Origin: Pseudomonas sp. S37
GTDB lineage: Bacteria; Pseudomonadota; Gammaproteobacteria; Pseudomonadales; Pseudomonadaceae
Direction: 5' to 3'
NCBI RefSeq assembly: GCF_016658545.1
Contig: NZ_JACVZC010000036.1
Span: forward strand, 1-48,189
Length of the DNA stretch: 48,189 nt
A program made the position numbers and the translations under genes. Under the pieces are notes generated by a model that was not told where the DNA came from, searched no databases, and saw nothing but the letters and a program-made list of their open reading frames with translations. Every line of letters begins with the position of its first letter. Positions within the stretch are counted from its first letter, which is position 1. Shown one piece after another: positions 40,186-48,189 of this stretch.

Positions 40186-40207
40186 GGTACACCTCAGGTT
40201 CTCGGAC

Positions 40208-41581
40208 TCAACCCTGCCAACCACCCCCAAGCACCTTGTACAACGTTACCCGGTTCTGCTGCTCGGTCAGTTCCAGGCTGATCAGTGCCTGCTGCGCCGA
40301 GTACAGCGAGCGCTGCGCATCCAGCACCTCCAGAAAACTCTCCGACCCTTGCCGGTACAACGCCAGCGACAGGTCGTAGCGCTTTTGCGTAGCGCCCGTC
40401 AGGCTGCGCTGGGCATCCAGCCGTTCATTGACATGCCCGCGCACGGCCAACGCATCCGCCACTTCACTGAAAGCCGTCTGCAGGGTCTTCTCATAGGTCG
40501 CAACCTCGATCTCCAGGTTGACCTTGGCCGCATCCAGCGCCGCGCGGTTACTGCCAGCGTTGAAGATCGGCAGGTTGATCGACGGGGCAAAGCTCCAGGC
40601 GCGGCTGCCGCCAGCAAACAACCCGGACAGCTCGCTGCTGGCGCTGCCACCGCTGGCGGTCAGGGTGACGCTGGGGAAAAACGCCGCCCGTGCCGCGCCA
40701 ATGTCGGCATTGGCTGCCTTGAGCGTATGCTCGGCGGCCAGCACATCCGGGCGCCGCTGCAGCAGGCTTGATGGCAGGCCCGCCGGTACGCTGACCAGCA
40801 GCGCTGCATCGAGGCGGGCGTCCCCTGGCAGCAGTTTGTCATCCAGGCGTCGTCCCACCAGCAACTCCAGGGCATTGCGGTCCTGCTCCACCAGGCTCTG
40901 GTAGTTGGCCACGTCGGCGCGTGCCGATTCCACGGTACTCAGCGCCTGTGACAGGCTCAGGCCGGACTCGCCACCCAGCGCGTGGCTTTGCTGCACCAGT
41001 TCATGGGTTTTCTGCTGGCTGGCATAGGTGTCGCGGGCCAGTGCCAGCAACTGCTGGTCGGCCGCCAGGGTCATCCAGGCACTGGCCACTTCGGCCACCA
41101 GGCTGATCTGTGTGCTGCGCCGGGTCTGCTCCAGCGCCAGGTAGTCCTCCAGCGCGGCGTCCTTGAGGTTGCCCAGGCGGCCGAACAGGTCCAGCTCGTA
41201 ACTGCTCACCCCGAGGCCGACGCTGTACTGGCTGCTGACCGCGTTGCTGCCATCGCTGACACTGCGCTGGCGGGTGCCGTCGGCGCTGGCAGGCACGGCC
41301 GGGAACAACGCTGCGCGCTGGATGCGGTACTGCGCGCGCTGGTACTCGACGTTAAGCGCCGCTACCCGCAGGTCGCGGTTGTTGGTCAACGCCAGGGCGA
41401 CAGTGTCGCGCAGGCGAGTATCGACAAACAGTGATTGCCAGCTGATTTCGGCGCGAGTGCCGCTGGCGGTGGAGGGCGGCCATTGCTCGGCCACCGGCGC
41501 CGCCGGGCGCTGGTAGTCGGGGGCCAGGTTGACGCAGCCGCCCAGGGCCAGCGCCAACATCAATAGAGGGGACAGGCGCAT
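40208..41581 (-). CDS. RND efflux outer-membrane lipoprotein (OprM/NodT family)
   Basis: This 457-residue outer-membrane channel protein of the TolC/OprM type has a lipoprotein signal with lipobox LGGC (Cys16) and the start VNLAPDYQRPAAPVAEQW. Two repeated outer-membrane-efflux domains follow, with VSYELDLFGRLGN-type and LLQRRPDVLAAEHTLKAANA motifs. It is the exit duct for the pump whose inner-membrane and adaptor parts are encoded just upstream. Its start shares one base with the RND gene stop, so translation is coupled. Confidence 0.94.
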   Translation of the reverse strand: MRLSPLLMLALALGGCVNLAPDYQRPAAPVAEQWPPSTASGTRAEISWQSLFVDTRLRDTVALALTNNRDLRVAALNVEYQRAQYRIQRAALFPAVPASADGTRQRSVSDGSNAVSSQYSVGLGVSSYELDLFGRLGNLKDAALEDYLALEQTRRSTQISLVAEVASAWMTLAADQQLLALARDTYASQQKTHELVQQSHALGGESGLSLSQALSTVESARADVANYQSLVEQDRNALELLVGRRLDDKLLPGDARLDAALLVSVPAGLPSSLLQRRPDVLAAEHTLKAANADIGAARAAFFPSVTLTASGGSASSELSGLFAGGSRAWSFAPSINLPIFNAGSNRAALDAAKVNLEIEVATYEKTLQTAFSEVADALAVRGHVNERLDAQRSLTGATQKRYDLSLALYRQGSESFLEVLDAQRSLYSAQQALISLELTEQQNRVTLYKVLGGGWQG

Positions 41582-44500
41582 CAGGCTTCTCCTGCGACAA
41601 TGTCGCGGCGTGGGGCGTTGCGGCGCGCAGCCAGGCGCTGCACCAGCACATAGAACAGAGGGATGAAGAACAGGCCGAGCAGGGTAGCGGCGAGCATGCC
41701 ACCGAGTACGCCAGTGCCGATGGCCTGGCGCCCACCGGCGCCGGCGCCGCTGCTCAGGGCCAGCGGCAGCACGCCGAGAATGAACGCCAGCGAGGTCATC
41801 AGCACCGGCCGCAGGCGGATGCGCACGGCCTCCAGGGTGGCGGCCAGCAGATCCTCGCCACGCTCGTAGCCCTCCTTGGCGAACTCGACGATCAGGATCG
41901 CGTTCTTCGCCGCCAGGCCCACCGTGGTCAGCAGGCCGACCTGGAAGTACACGTCATTGGCCAGCCCGCGCAGGCCGGTCAGCAGCACCGCGCCGAGGAT
42001 GCCCACCGGCACCACCAGCATTACCGCGAAGGGCACCGACCAGCTCTCGTACAACGCCGCCAGGCACAGGAACACGAACAGGATTGAAATTGCATACAGC
42101 AGCGGCGCCTGGTTGCCGGCCAGGCGTTCCTGGTACGACTGGCCGGCCCAGGCATAGCCGATGCCTTCAGGCAGCTGGCCCATTATCTGCTCGACGGCGG
42201 CCATGGCGTCGCCTGAGCTGACACCACTGGCCGGTTCGCCAACCAGCTCGTACGAACCAAAGCCGTTGAAGCGCTCCAGCAGCGGCGAAGCCGTGCTCCA
42301 CGAAGTGCGGGTGAATGCCGACAACGGCACCATGGCATCGCTGTCGTTGCGCACGTACCAGGCACCGATGTCCTCGGCCAGCATGCGCGTGTCGGCTTCG
42401 CCTTGCAGGTACACCTTCTTTACCCGGCCGGCATCGACGAAATCGTTGACGTAGCTGCCGCCCATCACTGTGCTGAGGGTGTCGTTGATATCACTGGCGG
42501 CCACGCCCATGGCGCCGGCCTTGCGATCATCGATGCTCACGTTCAGTTGCGGCGTGTCTTCCAGGCCCTGGGCGCGGACATTGGCCAGGCGCGGGTCCTG
42601 CGCAGCCAGGGCAATGAACTGGTTGCGTGCCTTGAGCAGCTCGGCGTGGCCCAAACCAGCCAGGTCCTGCAGTTGAACGTCGAAACCGGCACTCTGGCCC
42701 AGGCCCTGGATGGCCGGCGGGGCGATGACGAAGACGTTCGCGTCGAGAATCTTCGACAGCGCCCTGTTGGCCCGTTGCGCCACGGCGGCGGCGCTGTGCT
42801 CATCACCCCGGCGTTCGCTCCAGTCCTTCAGCTTGATAAAACCACGCCCCGAGTTCTGTGCGTTGCCGCCATTGCCCAGGCCACGCACGGTCAGCAGCGA
42901 AGCCACTTCAGGTTGCTGCAGCATGTAGTCCTGTACCTGGTGGCTGACTGCCAGCAGGCGTTCGTCGGTGCCACCCACTGGCAGGGTCATCTGCATCATC
43001 AGCATGCCTTGGTCTTCTTCAGGCAAGAACGCCGTGGGCAGTTTCTGCAGCATCAGCACCACGCCGCCGAGTACCAAGGCGTACACCAACAGGCTCCGCA
43101 GCGGGCGCGCCAGCACGTTGCCGACGCCTCGCTGGTAGCGCAGCGCATTGCGTTCGAAGGTACGGTTGAACCAGCCGAAGAAGCCGCGGCGCGCTTCGCC
43201 GTGGTTGGCTGTTGGCTTGAGCAAGGTGGCGCACAGGGCCGGGGTCAGGGTCATGGCCACCAGTACTGACAGCGCCATGGCTGCCACCAGGGTGACCGAG
43301 AACTGCCGGTAGATTACCCCGGTCGAGCCGCCGAAGAAGGCCATGGGCACGAACACTGCCGACAGCACCACGGCGATGCCGACCAGCGCACCGCTGATCT
43401 CGCCCATCGACTGGCGCGTCGCCTGGCGCGCAGGCAGGCCTTTTTCCGCCATGATGCGTTCAACGTTCTCCACCACCACGATGGCATCGTCAACCAACAG
43501 GCCGATGGCCAGCACCATGCCGAACAGGGTCAGCGCGTTGATCGAATAGCCGAGCAGGGCCAGTACGCCAAAGGTACCCAGCAGCACCACCGGTACCGCG
43601 ATGGCCGGGATCAGCGTGGCGCGCAGGTTTTGCATGAACAGGTACATGATCAGCACCACCAGGGCGATGGCCTCGAACAGGGTCTTGACCACTTCCTCGA
43701 TGGAAATCTTCACGAACGGTGCGGTGTTGTAGGCCACCTCGCTGCGCAATTGCAGCTTGCTTGGGAAGAACTGCTGCAGCTCTGCCAGTTTGGCCTGCAC
43801 CGCTTGCGATACATCCAGCGCGTTGGCGCCGGTGGCCAGGCTCACCGCCAGGCCGCCGGAGGGCCGGCCATTGTGCTCGGCAACCACGTCATAACTTTCG
43901 CTGCCCAGCTCAACCCGTGCGACATCGGCCAGGGTCACCACCGCACCGGCACTGTTGTGCTTGAGTACCAGCTCGCGGAACTGCGCGGCGGTCTGCAATT
44001 TGCTGCGCGCGTTGATGGTGGCGTTCAGCTGCTGGCCAGCACGGGCGGGCAGGGCGCCCAGCTGGCCGGCGGAGGTGTCGACGTTCTGCGCCTGCAGCGC
44101 GCTGCTCACATCCGACGGCATCAGCGCGTACTGCTTGAGCTTGTCCGGGTCGAGCCAGATGCGCATGGCATAGCTCGAACCCAGGGTGGTTACCTGGCCG
44201 ACACCGCTGACCCGGCTGATCTGGTCGTACAGGGTGCTGGAAATGAAGTCGCTGATGTCGGTGGCGCTGACGTCGGGGTTGTCCGACACCAGCGAGACAA
44301 TGATCAGGAAGTCGCTGGCCGAGTTGTGAATTTCGATGCCTTGCTGCTGCACGGCTTCGGGCAGGCGCGCCTTGGCCTGTTCCAGCTTGGTCTGCACCAG
44401 CATCTGCGCGGTATTGATGTCGGTGCCGGCCTCGAAGGTGAGGGTGATTGAGGCACTGCCTGCCGAGCTGCTGCTGGAGGACATGTAGGTGAGGCCGTCG

Positions 44501-44715
44501 AGCCCGGTCATCTGCTGCTCGATCACCTGGGTGACCGAGTCCTCCATGGTCTTGGCCGAAGCACCGGTGTAGGTGGCGCTAAGGCTGATCTGCGGCGGGG
44601 CGATGTTGGGGTACTGCGCCAGTGGCAGCTGGAAGATGGCCAGGCCGCCGCCGAGCATCACCAGGATGGCGATGACCCAGGCGAAGATCGGCCGGTCGAT
44701 GAAGAAACGTGCCAT
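41581..44715 (-). CDS. RND multidrug efflux inner-membrane pump (HAE1/AcrB type)
   Basis: This 1044-residue inner-membrane proton-driven pump is of the AcrB/MexB length. The N-terminus MARFFIDRPIFAWVIAILVM is typical. The proton-relay Asp409-Asp410 lie in GLLVDDAIVVVENVER, and the second-half GLLTTVGLAAKNAILIVEFAKE is present. Twelve membrane segments and two large periplasmic loops are apparent. Substrates are probably drugs, solvents or other amphiphiles; specificity cannot be read. It lies one base after the adaptor gene and overlaps the outer-membrane gene. Confidence 0.96.
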   Translation of the reverse strand: MARFFIDRPIFAWVIAILVMLGGGLAIFQLPLAQYPNIAPPQISLSATYTGASAKTMEDSVTQVIEQQMTGLDGLTYMSSSSSSAGSASITLTFEAGTDINTAQMLVQTKLEQAKARLPEAVQQQGIEIHNSASDFLIIVSLVSDNPDVSATDISDFISSTLYDQISRVSGVGQVTTLGSSYAMRIWLDPDKLKQYALMPSDVSSALQAQNVDTSAGQLGALPARAGQQLNATINARSKLQTAAQFRELVLKHNSAGAVVTLADVARVELGSESYDVVAEHNGRPSGGLAVSLATGANALDVSQAVQAKLAELQQFFPSKLQLRSEVAYNTAPFVKISIEEVVKTLFEAIALVVLIMYLFMQNLRATLIPAIAVPVVLLGTFGVLALLGYSINALTLFGMVLAIGLLVDDAIVVVENVERIMAEKGLPARQATRQSMGEISGALVGIAVVLSAVFVPMAFFGGSTGVIYRQFSVTLVAAMALSVLVAMTLTPALCATLLKPTANHGEARRGFFGWFNRTFERNALRYQRGVGNVLARPLRSLLVYALVLGGVVLMLQKLPTAFLPEEDQGMLMMQMTLPVGGTDERLLAVSHQVQDYMLQQPEVASLLTVRGLGNGGNAQNSGRGFIKLKDWSERRGDEHSAAAVAQRANRALSKILDANVFVIAPPAIQGLGQSAGFDVQLQDLAGLGHAELLKARNQFIALAAQDPRLANVRAQGLEDTPQLNVSIDDRKAGAMGVAASDINDTLSTVMGGSYVNDFVDAGRVKKVYLQGEADTRMLAEDIGAWYVRNDSDAMVPLSAFTRTSWSTASPLLERFNGFGSYELVGEPASGVSSGDAMAAVEQIMGQLPEGIGYAWAGQSYQERLAGNQAPLLYAISILFVFLCLAALYESWSVPFAVMLVVPVGILGAVLLTGLRGLANDVYFQVGLLTTVGLAAKNAILIVEFAKEGYERGEDLLAATLEAVRIRLRPVLMTSLAFILGVLPLALSSGAGAGGRQAIGTGVLGGMLAATLLGLFFIPLFYVLVQRLAARRNAPRRDIVAGEA

Positions 44716-44716
44716 G

Positions 44717-45910
44717 TCATTCGCCCCGCTGGCTGTCGTTGCGTGCGGTCAGGGCGTTGCCCCGTACCTGGACGTGCTGGCCGACGCGGACCTTCTGCAG
44801 GCCCTGCACGATCAGCTGGTCGCCGGCCACCAGGCCCTGGCTGACCCACCAGTGGTTACCCACGGCGCGGGCCAGGGTCAGCTCGCGTTGTTGCACCTTG
44901 CCGTCGACCACCACCAGCGCGGTGGCGCCGCCACGCTCGTCGCGGCTTACGCCCTGCTGCGGCACCAGGATCGCGTCAGCCTGCACGCCTTCCTGCACGG
45001 TGGCCTTGAGGTACATGCCGGGCATCAACAGGCCGTCCGGGTTGGGTACGACGGCGCGGAAGGTGACACTGCCGGTGCTTTCATCCACGCTCACGCCATT
45101 GAAGGTGAGGGTGCCGGCATGGGCGTAGGTGCTGCCGTCTTCCAGTTCCAGGCTGATGCGCGTGGCGTCCTGCTGCGTACTGGATGCCAGCTTGCCCTCG
45201 GCCAGCTCGCGCTTCAGGCGCAGCAGGGTACTGCTGGGCTGGGTGAAGTCGACGTAGATCGGGTCCAGTTGCTGCACGGTAGTCAGCGCCGTGGTCTGCT
45301 CGGCCGTGACCAGCGCGCCGGGGGTAACCGACGAGGTGGCGGTGCGGCCATCGATGGGCGCGTTGATGCGGGTGTAGTCGAGGTTGATCCGTGCGGTACG
45401 TTGCGTGGCCTGGGCCGATTGCAGGCTGGCGCGGGCTTCGAGCAGGGCCGCCTGGGCGCTTTCGTTGTCTTCGGCACTGATGGCGTCGATCTTTACCAGT
45501 TGCGCATCGCGCCTGGCCTTGAGCTCGGCAGCCTTGAGCGTGGCGCGTGCCGAACTGACGGTGGCTTCGGCCTGGGCCAGGGCGGCCTGGTAGGTTTGCG
45601 GGTCGATCTGGTACAGCGCCTGGCCGGCCTTGACCGAGTCGCCTTCGTTGAACAGGCGCTTCTGGATGATGCCGCCCACCTGCGGGCGGATTTCGGCAAT
45701 CAGGTGGGCGCTGGCACGGCCGGGCAGGGTGGTGGTCAGGGCCTGGGCGGCGCTGGTCACTTCATACACCGCAACCTCTTGCAGCGGTGGCTGCGCGGCC
45801 ATGGTTTCGGCTTCGCGGCAACCGCCGATAACCAGCAGGCCGGCCCCCAGCAGCAGGGCGCGCGCCAGCGGCGAACGGGCAAACATCAGGGTGTGGAATA
45901 GCGTAGGCAT
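44717..45910 (-). CDS. RND efflux periplasmic adaptor lipoprotein
   Basis: This 397-residue membrane-fusion protein of the AcrA/MexA type has a lipobox VIGGC (about Cys30). The lipoyl half-motif AHLIAEIRPQVGGIIQKRLF is followed by a long helical hairpin (about 100-165) and beta-barrel motifs such as RINLDYTRINAPIDGR. It links the RND pump to the outer-membrane channel. GGAG lies 8 bases before the ATG at 45910; an in-frame start at 46030 would overlap the divergent kinase promoter and is rejected. It is first in the efflux operon, divergent from the two-component genes. Confidence 0.95.
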   Translation of the reverse strand: MPTLFHTLMFARSPLARALLLGAGLLVIGGCREAETMAAQPPLQEVAVYEVTSAAQALTTTLPGRASAHLIAEIRPQVGGIIQKRLFNEGDSVKAGQALYQIDPQTYQAALAQAEATVSSARATLKAAELKARRDAQLVKIDAISAEDNESAQAALLEARASLQSAQATQRTARINLDYTRINAPIDGRTATSSVTPGALVTAEQTTALTTVQQLDPIYVDFTQPSSTLLRLKRELAEGKLASSTQQDATRISLELEDGSTYAHAGTLTFNGVSVDESTGSVTFRAVVPNPDGLLMPGMYLKATVQEGVQADAILVPQQGVSRDERGGATALVVVDGKVQQRELTLARAVGNHWWVSQGLVAGDQLIVQGLQKVRVGQHVQVRGNALTARNDSQRGE

Positions 45911-46060
45911 CGCAGGCTCCGAGCCAAGGATTTCGATGCCGTCAGCGTGCGCGGCAATTGTGCAGGCAATGTGCAGAAAGCATGGAGATTGCCCGGCATG
46001 CCTTGCAGCGCCTGGGCCTGCGCGCTTCAATACGGGCTATTCCAATGTGCCGGCGGTGCC

Positions 46061-47455
46061 ATGAAAGTCAGCCTTTCGCGCAAGTTCTTCTTCGCCATGC
46101 TCGCGGTGTGTGCATTTGCCGTGCTGGGCATGGTGTTTGCCGCTTACCTGAGCCTGAAATACGGCTTTCTCGGCTACCTCAACCAGCAGGCCGAGGAGCG
46201 CATGGAGCGTATCGTGCCGCGGGTCGAGCAGGCTTATGCGCGCCATGGCAGCTGGGACTTCATCCGCCGCGACAAGGACCAGTGGTTCGAGCTGCTGCGC
46301 CCGGACGACGCCCAGCCAGACAAGACCTTCGACCCCAGCCTGCTGACCGTGTCGGACCTGACCGGGGCGTTTGTGCGCTTTGCCTTGCTCGACGCCCGGC
46401 GCCAGCCGATCATCGGCTACCAGGCCGCGCCGGCCGACATGTTGCTGCGGCCGATCCAGTATCAGGGCCAGGTGGTGGGCTGGATGGCCTTGGCACCGCT
46501 GCAGTCGGTGACCAGCATTGGCGACCAGCGTTTTCAGCTCAACCAGCTGCGCTCCAGCTTGCTGATCGGCCTGGCCTGCCTGCTGGCCACGGCGGTGATC
46601 GCCTGGTGGTTGAGCCGCGCCTTGTTGCGGCCTATTCGTGAAGTGGCCAGCGCCACCCACCGCCTGGCGGCAGGTGACTACGCCATCACGTTGCCGGTGC
46701 GTTCGGCAGACGAAGCCGGGCAACTGGCCGGCGACTTCAACCGCATGGCCGCAACGCTGGCCAGCAACGAGCGCCTGCGGCGTGATTTCATGGCGGATAT
46801 TTCCCACGAATTGCGCACGCCGCTGGCGGTGATGCGTGCCGAACTGGAGGCCATGGAAGATGGCATTCGCCCGCTCGACGGCAATGCCTTGCGTTCGCTG
46901 CAGGGCGAGGTAGGGGCCTTGAGCAAGCTGGTCGACGACCTGTTCGAGCTGTCGCTGGCTGAGGTGGGTGGCCCCACCTATCGCCGTGAGCGCATCGACC
47001 TCTGCGTGCTGCTACCGGTGGTTGCCGAAGCCTTTCAGGCCGGTTTTGCCGAGCGCGGCCTGCAATTGCGCGTTGAGGTACCCGCACAGCCGCTGTGGGT
47101 GCTGGGTGACGAATCGCGCCTGGGCCAGTTGCTGCACAACCTGTTGGAGAACAGCCGCCGCTACACCGATGCCGGTGGCCATACTGTGCTGCGGGCATTC
47201 CAGGAGGGGGACCAGGTGTTGGTGCAATGTGAAGATACAGCCCCCGGTGTCGACAGCGCCTCGCTGGCACGCCTGTTCGAGCGTTTTTACCGTGCCGAGC
47301 GCTCGCGTAACCGGGCCAGTGGCGGCACCGGGCTGGGCCTGGCGATCTGCCGTAGTATTGCCGAAGTGCATGGCGGCCGCCTGACGGCCAAGGCCTCGGC
47401 CATGGGCGGGCTGTTGCTGGCGCTGGCGTTGCCGGTTGCCGGAGATGACGCATGA
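46061..47455 (+). CDS. Sensor histidine kinase (BaeS/CpxA type)
   Basis: This 464-residue membrane sensor kinase has a first membrane helix (about 9-31), a periplasmic sensor (about 35-160), a second membrane helix (about 167-188) and a HAMP domain (about 185-240). The phospho-acceptor His249 lies in DISHELRTPLAVMRAE. The HATPase domain has LLENSRRYTDAGG, then GGTGLGLAICRSI. It overlaps the response-regulator gene by four bases. It is divergent from the efflux operon and probably adjusts it to an envelope signal, as BaeSR does for mdtABC. The start at 46061 has a weak ribosome site but fits the family. Confidence 0.92.
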   Translation: MKVSLSRKFFFAMLAVCAFAVLGMVFAAYLSLKYGFLGYLNQQAEERMERIVPRVEQAYARHGSWDFIRRDKDQWFELLRPDDAQPDKTFDPSLLTVSDLTGAFVRFALLDARRQPIIGYQAAPADMLLRPIQYQGQVVGWMALAPLQSVTSIGDQRFQLNQLRSSLLIGLACLLATAVIAWWLSRALLRPIREVASATHRLAAGDYAITLPVRSADEAGQLAGDFNRMAATLASNERLRRDFMADISHELRTPLAVMRAELEAMEDGIRPLDGNALRSLQGEVGALSKLVDDLFELSLAEVGGPTYRRERIDLCVLLPVVAEAFQAGFAERGLQLRVEVPAQPLWVLGDESRLGQLLHNLLENSRRYTDAGGHTVLRAFQEGDQVLVQCEDTAPGVDSASLARLFERFYRAERSRNRASGGTGLGLAICRSIAEVHGGRLTAKASAMGGLLLALALPVAGDDA

Positions 47456-48114
47456 GCCGGATACTGCTGGTGGAAGATGAACCCAAGCTGGCGGCATTGG
47501 TGGGTGATTACCTGCGTGCGGGCGGTTACAGCGTCGAGCACCTGGCCGACGGCCTGGCAGTGATGCCGGCCATTCGCCAGGGCCAGTTTGAACTGGTTCT
47601 GCTCGACCTGATGCTGCCAGGCCGTGACGGCCTGGACATCTGCCGCGAATTGCGTGGCTTTAGCCGCCTACCGTTGATCATGATGACTGCCCGGGTCGAC
47701 GAGATCGACCGCCTGCTGGGCCTGGAACTGGGCGCAGACGACTATATCTGCAAGCCGTTTTCACCGCGCGAGCTGGTGGCGCGGGTCAAGGCGGTGCTGC
47801 GCCGCAGTGGCGAACAGCCAGGCAGCCTCGGCCTGGAACTGGATGCCCGGGCGTTCCAGGCCCGCTATCGTGGTGTGGCGCTGGAGCTCACGCCCGTGGA
47901 GTTCCGCATGCTGGCGGCACTGGCGGTGCGCCCGGGGCAGGTGCTGTCGCGCGACCAGTTGATGAACCACATCTACCAGGACCACCGGGTGGTGGCCGAC
48001 CGCACCGTGGACAGCCATGTGAAAAACCTGCGGCGCAAGCTGACTGCGATCACACCGGGGCATGACCCGATTCGCTCGGTGTATGGGGTGGGGTATAGCC
48101 TGGAGTTCGAATAG
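47452..48114 (+). CDS. OmpR-family response regulator (BaeR type)
   Basis: This 220-residue response regulator has a receiver domain (phospho-acceptor Asp52 in LVLLDLMLPGRDG, with the conserved acidic pair EDE near residue 8 and Lys in YICKPFSP). A C-terminal OmpR winged HTH follows (VDSHVKNLRRKL, GVGYSLE). Its start overlaps the kinase stop as ATGA. It is the likely activator of the divergent efflux operon; binding sites in the 150-base gap were not identified. Confidence 0.95.
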   Translation: MSRILLVEDEPKLAALVGDYLRAGGYSVEHLADGLAVMPAIRQGQFELVLLDLMLPGRDGLDICRELRGFSRLPLIMMTARVDEIDRLLGLELGADDYICKPFSPRELVARVKAVLRRSGEQPGSLGLELDARAFQARYRGVALELTPVEFRMLAALAVRPGQVLSRDQLMNHIYQDHRVVADRTVDSHVKNLRRKLTAITPGHDPIRSVYGVGYSLEFE

Positions 48115-48139
48115 TCGACATCTGAAAGCCTGCGCGATC

Positions 48140-48189
<50 letters not shown>

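Noticed and set aside
44573..45901. 442-residue plus-strand frame antisense to the efflux adaptor gene
   Set aside because: It covers a gene with full adaptor motifs and has no motif of its own; codon-bias shadow.

Overview
The window reads as about 48 kb of chromosome from a fluorescent Pseudomonas of the P. putida type. The evidence is high GC, dense operons of environmental catabolism and transport genes, many LysR/GntR/TetR/AraC/Lrp/Rrf2 regulators, an RND efflux operon, 4HB-type chemoreceptors, and about a dozen copies of the ~35-bp REP palindromes (TTCGCGGGTAAACCCGCTCC and relatives) typical of that group. The outermost bases (1-60 and 48154-48189) are G/C homopolymers, look like read or assembly artefacts and are not interpreted. 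No rRNA, tRNA, IS element, prophage or CRISPR array was seen.

Layout: 84-5968 holds an NCS1 nucleobase-type permease, a divergent Lrp regulator with two LysE-type exporters, and an orphan hybrid histidine kinase. 6093-15224 is the most interesting block, a candidate catabolic module: Nudix hydrolase, GntR/FadR regulator, carboxymuconolactone-decarboxylase-like protein, flavin reductase, aldehyde dehydrogenase, alpha/beta hydrolase, DUF1185 protein, LLM flavin-dependent oxygenase, a second flavin reductase, and a divergent second NCS1 permease. Copies of a 12-bp palindrome (ATGGTATACCAT and variants) precede the three transcription units, and a strong intrinsic terminator separates two of them. 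I infer a GntR-controlled uptake and oxidative ring-opening pathway for an unidentified N-heterocycle. It is Rut-like or pyridine-like in logic but has a different gene set.

15378-18790 carries two tandem chemoreceptors whose signalling halves are nearly identical. 19023-22017 has an NDH-2-like flavoprotein, a DapA-family lyase and a three-cysteine Rrf2 regulator. 22126-27628 has an AraC regulator divergent from an AhpD-like protein, then an acyl-CoA-dehydrogenase-fold protein lacking the usual catalytic Glu, overlapping a nitrate/sulfonate-type ABC transporter; this resembles sulfur scavenging. 27749-32581 holds a GNAT acetyltransferase, a short-type argC with divergent LysR, a small tautomerase, and an SDR lacking the catalytic Tyr with its divergent LysR.

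32676-37515 holds small envelope proteins, a YVTN beta-propeller protein, an RcdA-like TetR/YbjJ-like MFS pair with a striking double palindrome in the MFS promoter, and a VOC-fold protein. 37536-40089 is a LysR regulator divergent from a homologue of the DMSP lyase DddP with all metal ligands intact. 40208-48114 is a complete RND tripartite efflux operon divergent from its probable two-component system. Starts were chosen by Shine-Dalgarno spacing and family fit; functions are inferred from sequence motifs recalled from known families, without any database search.
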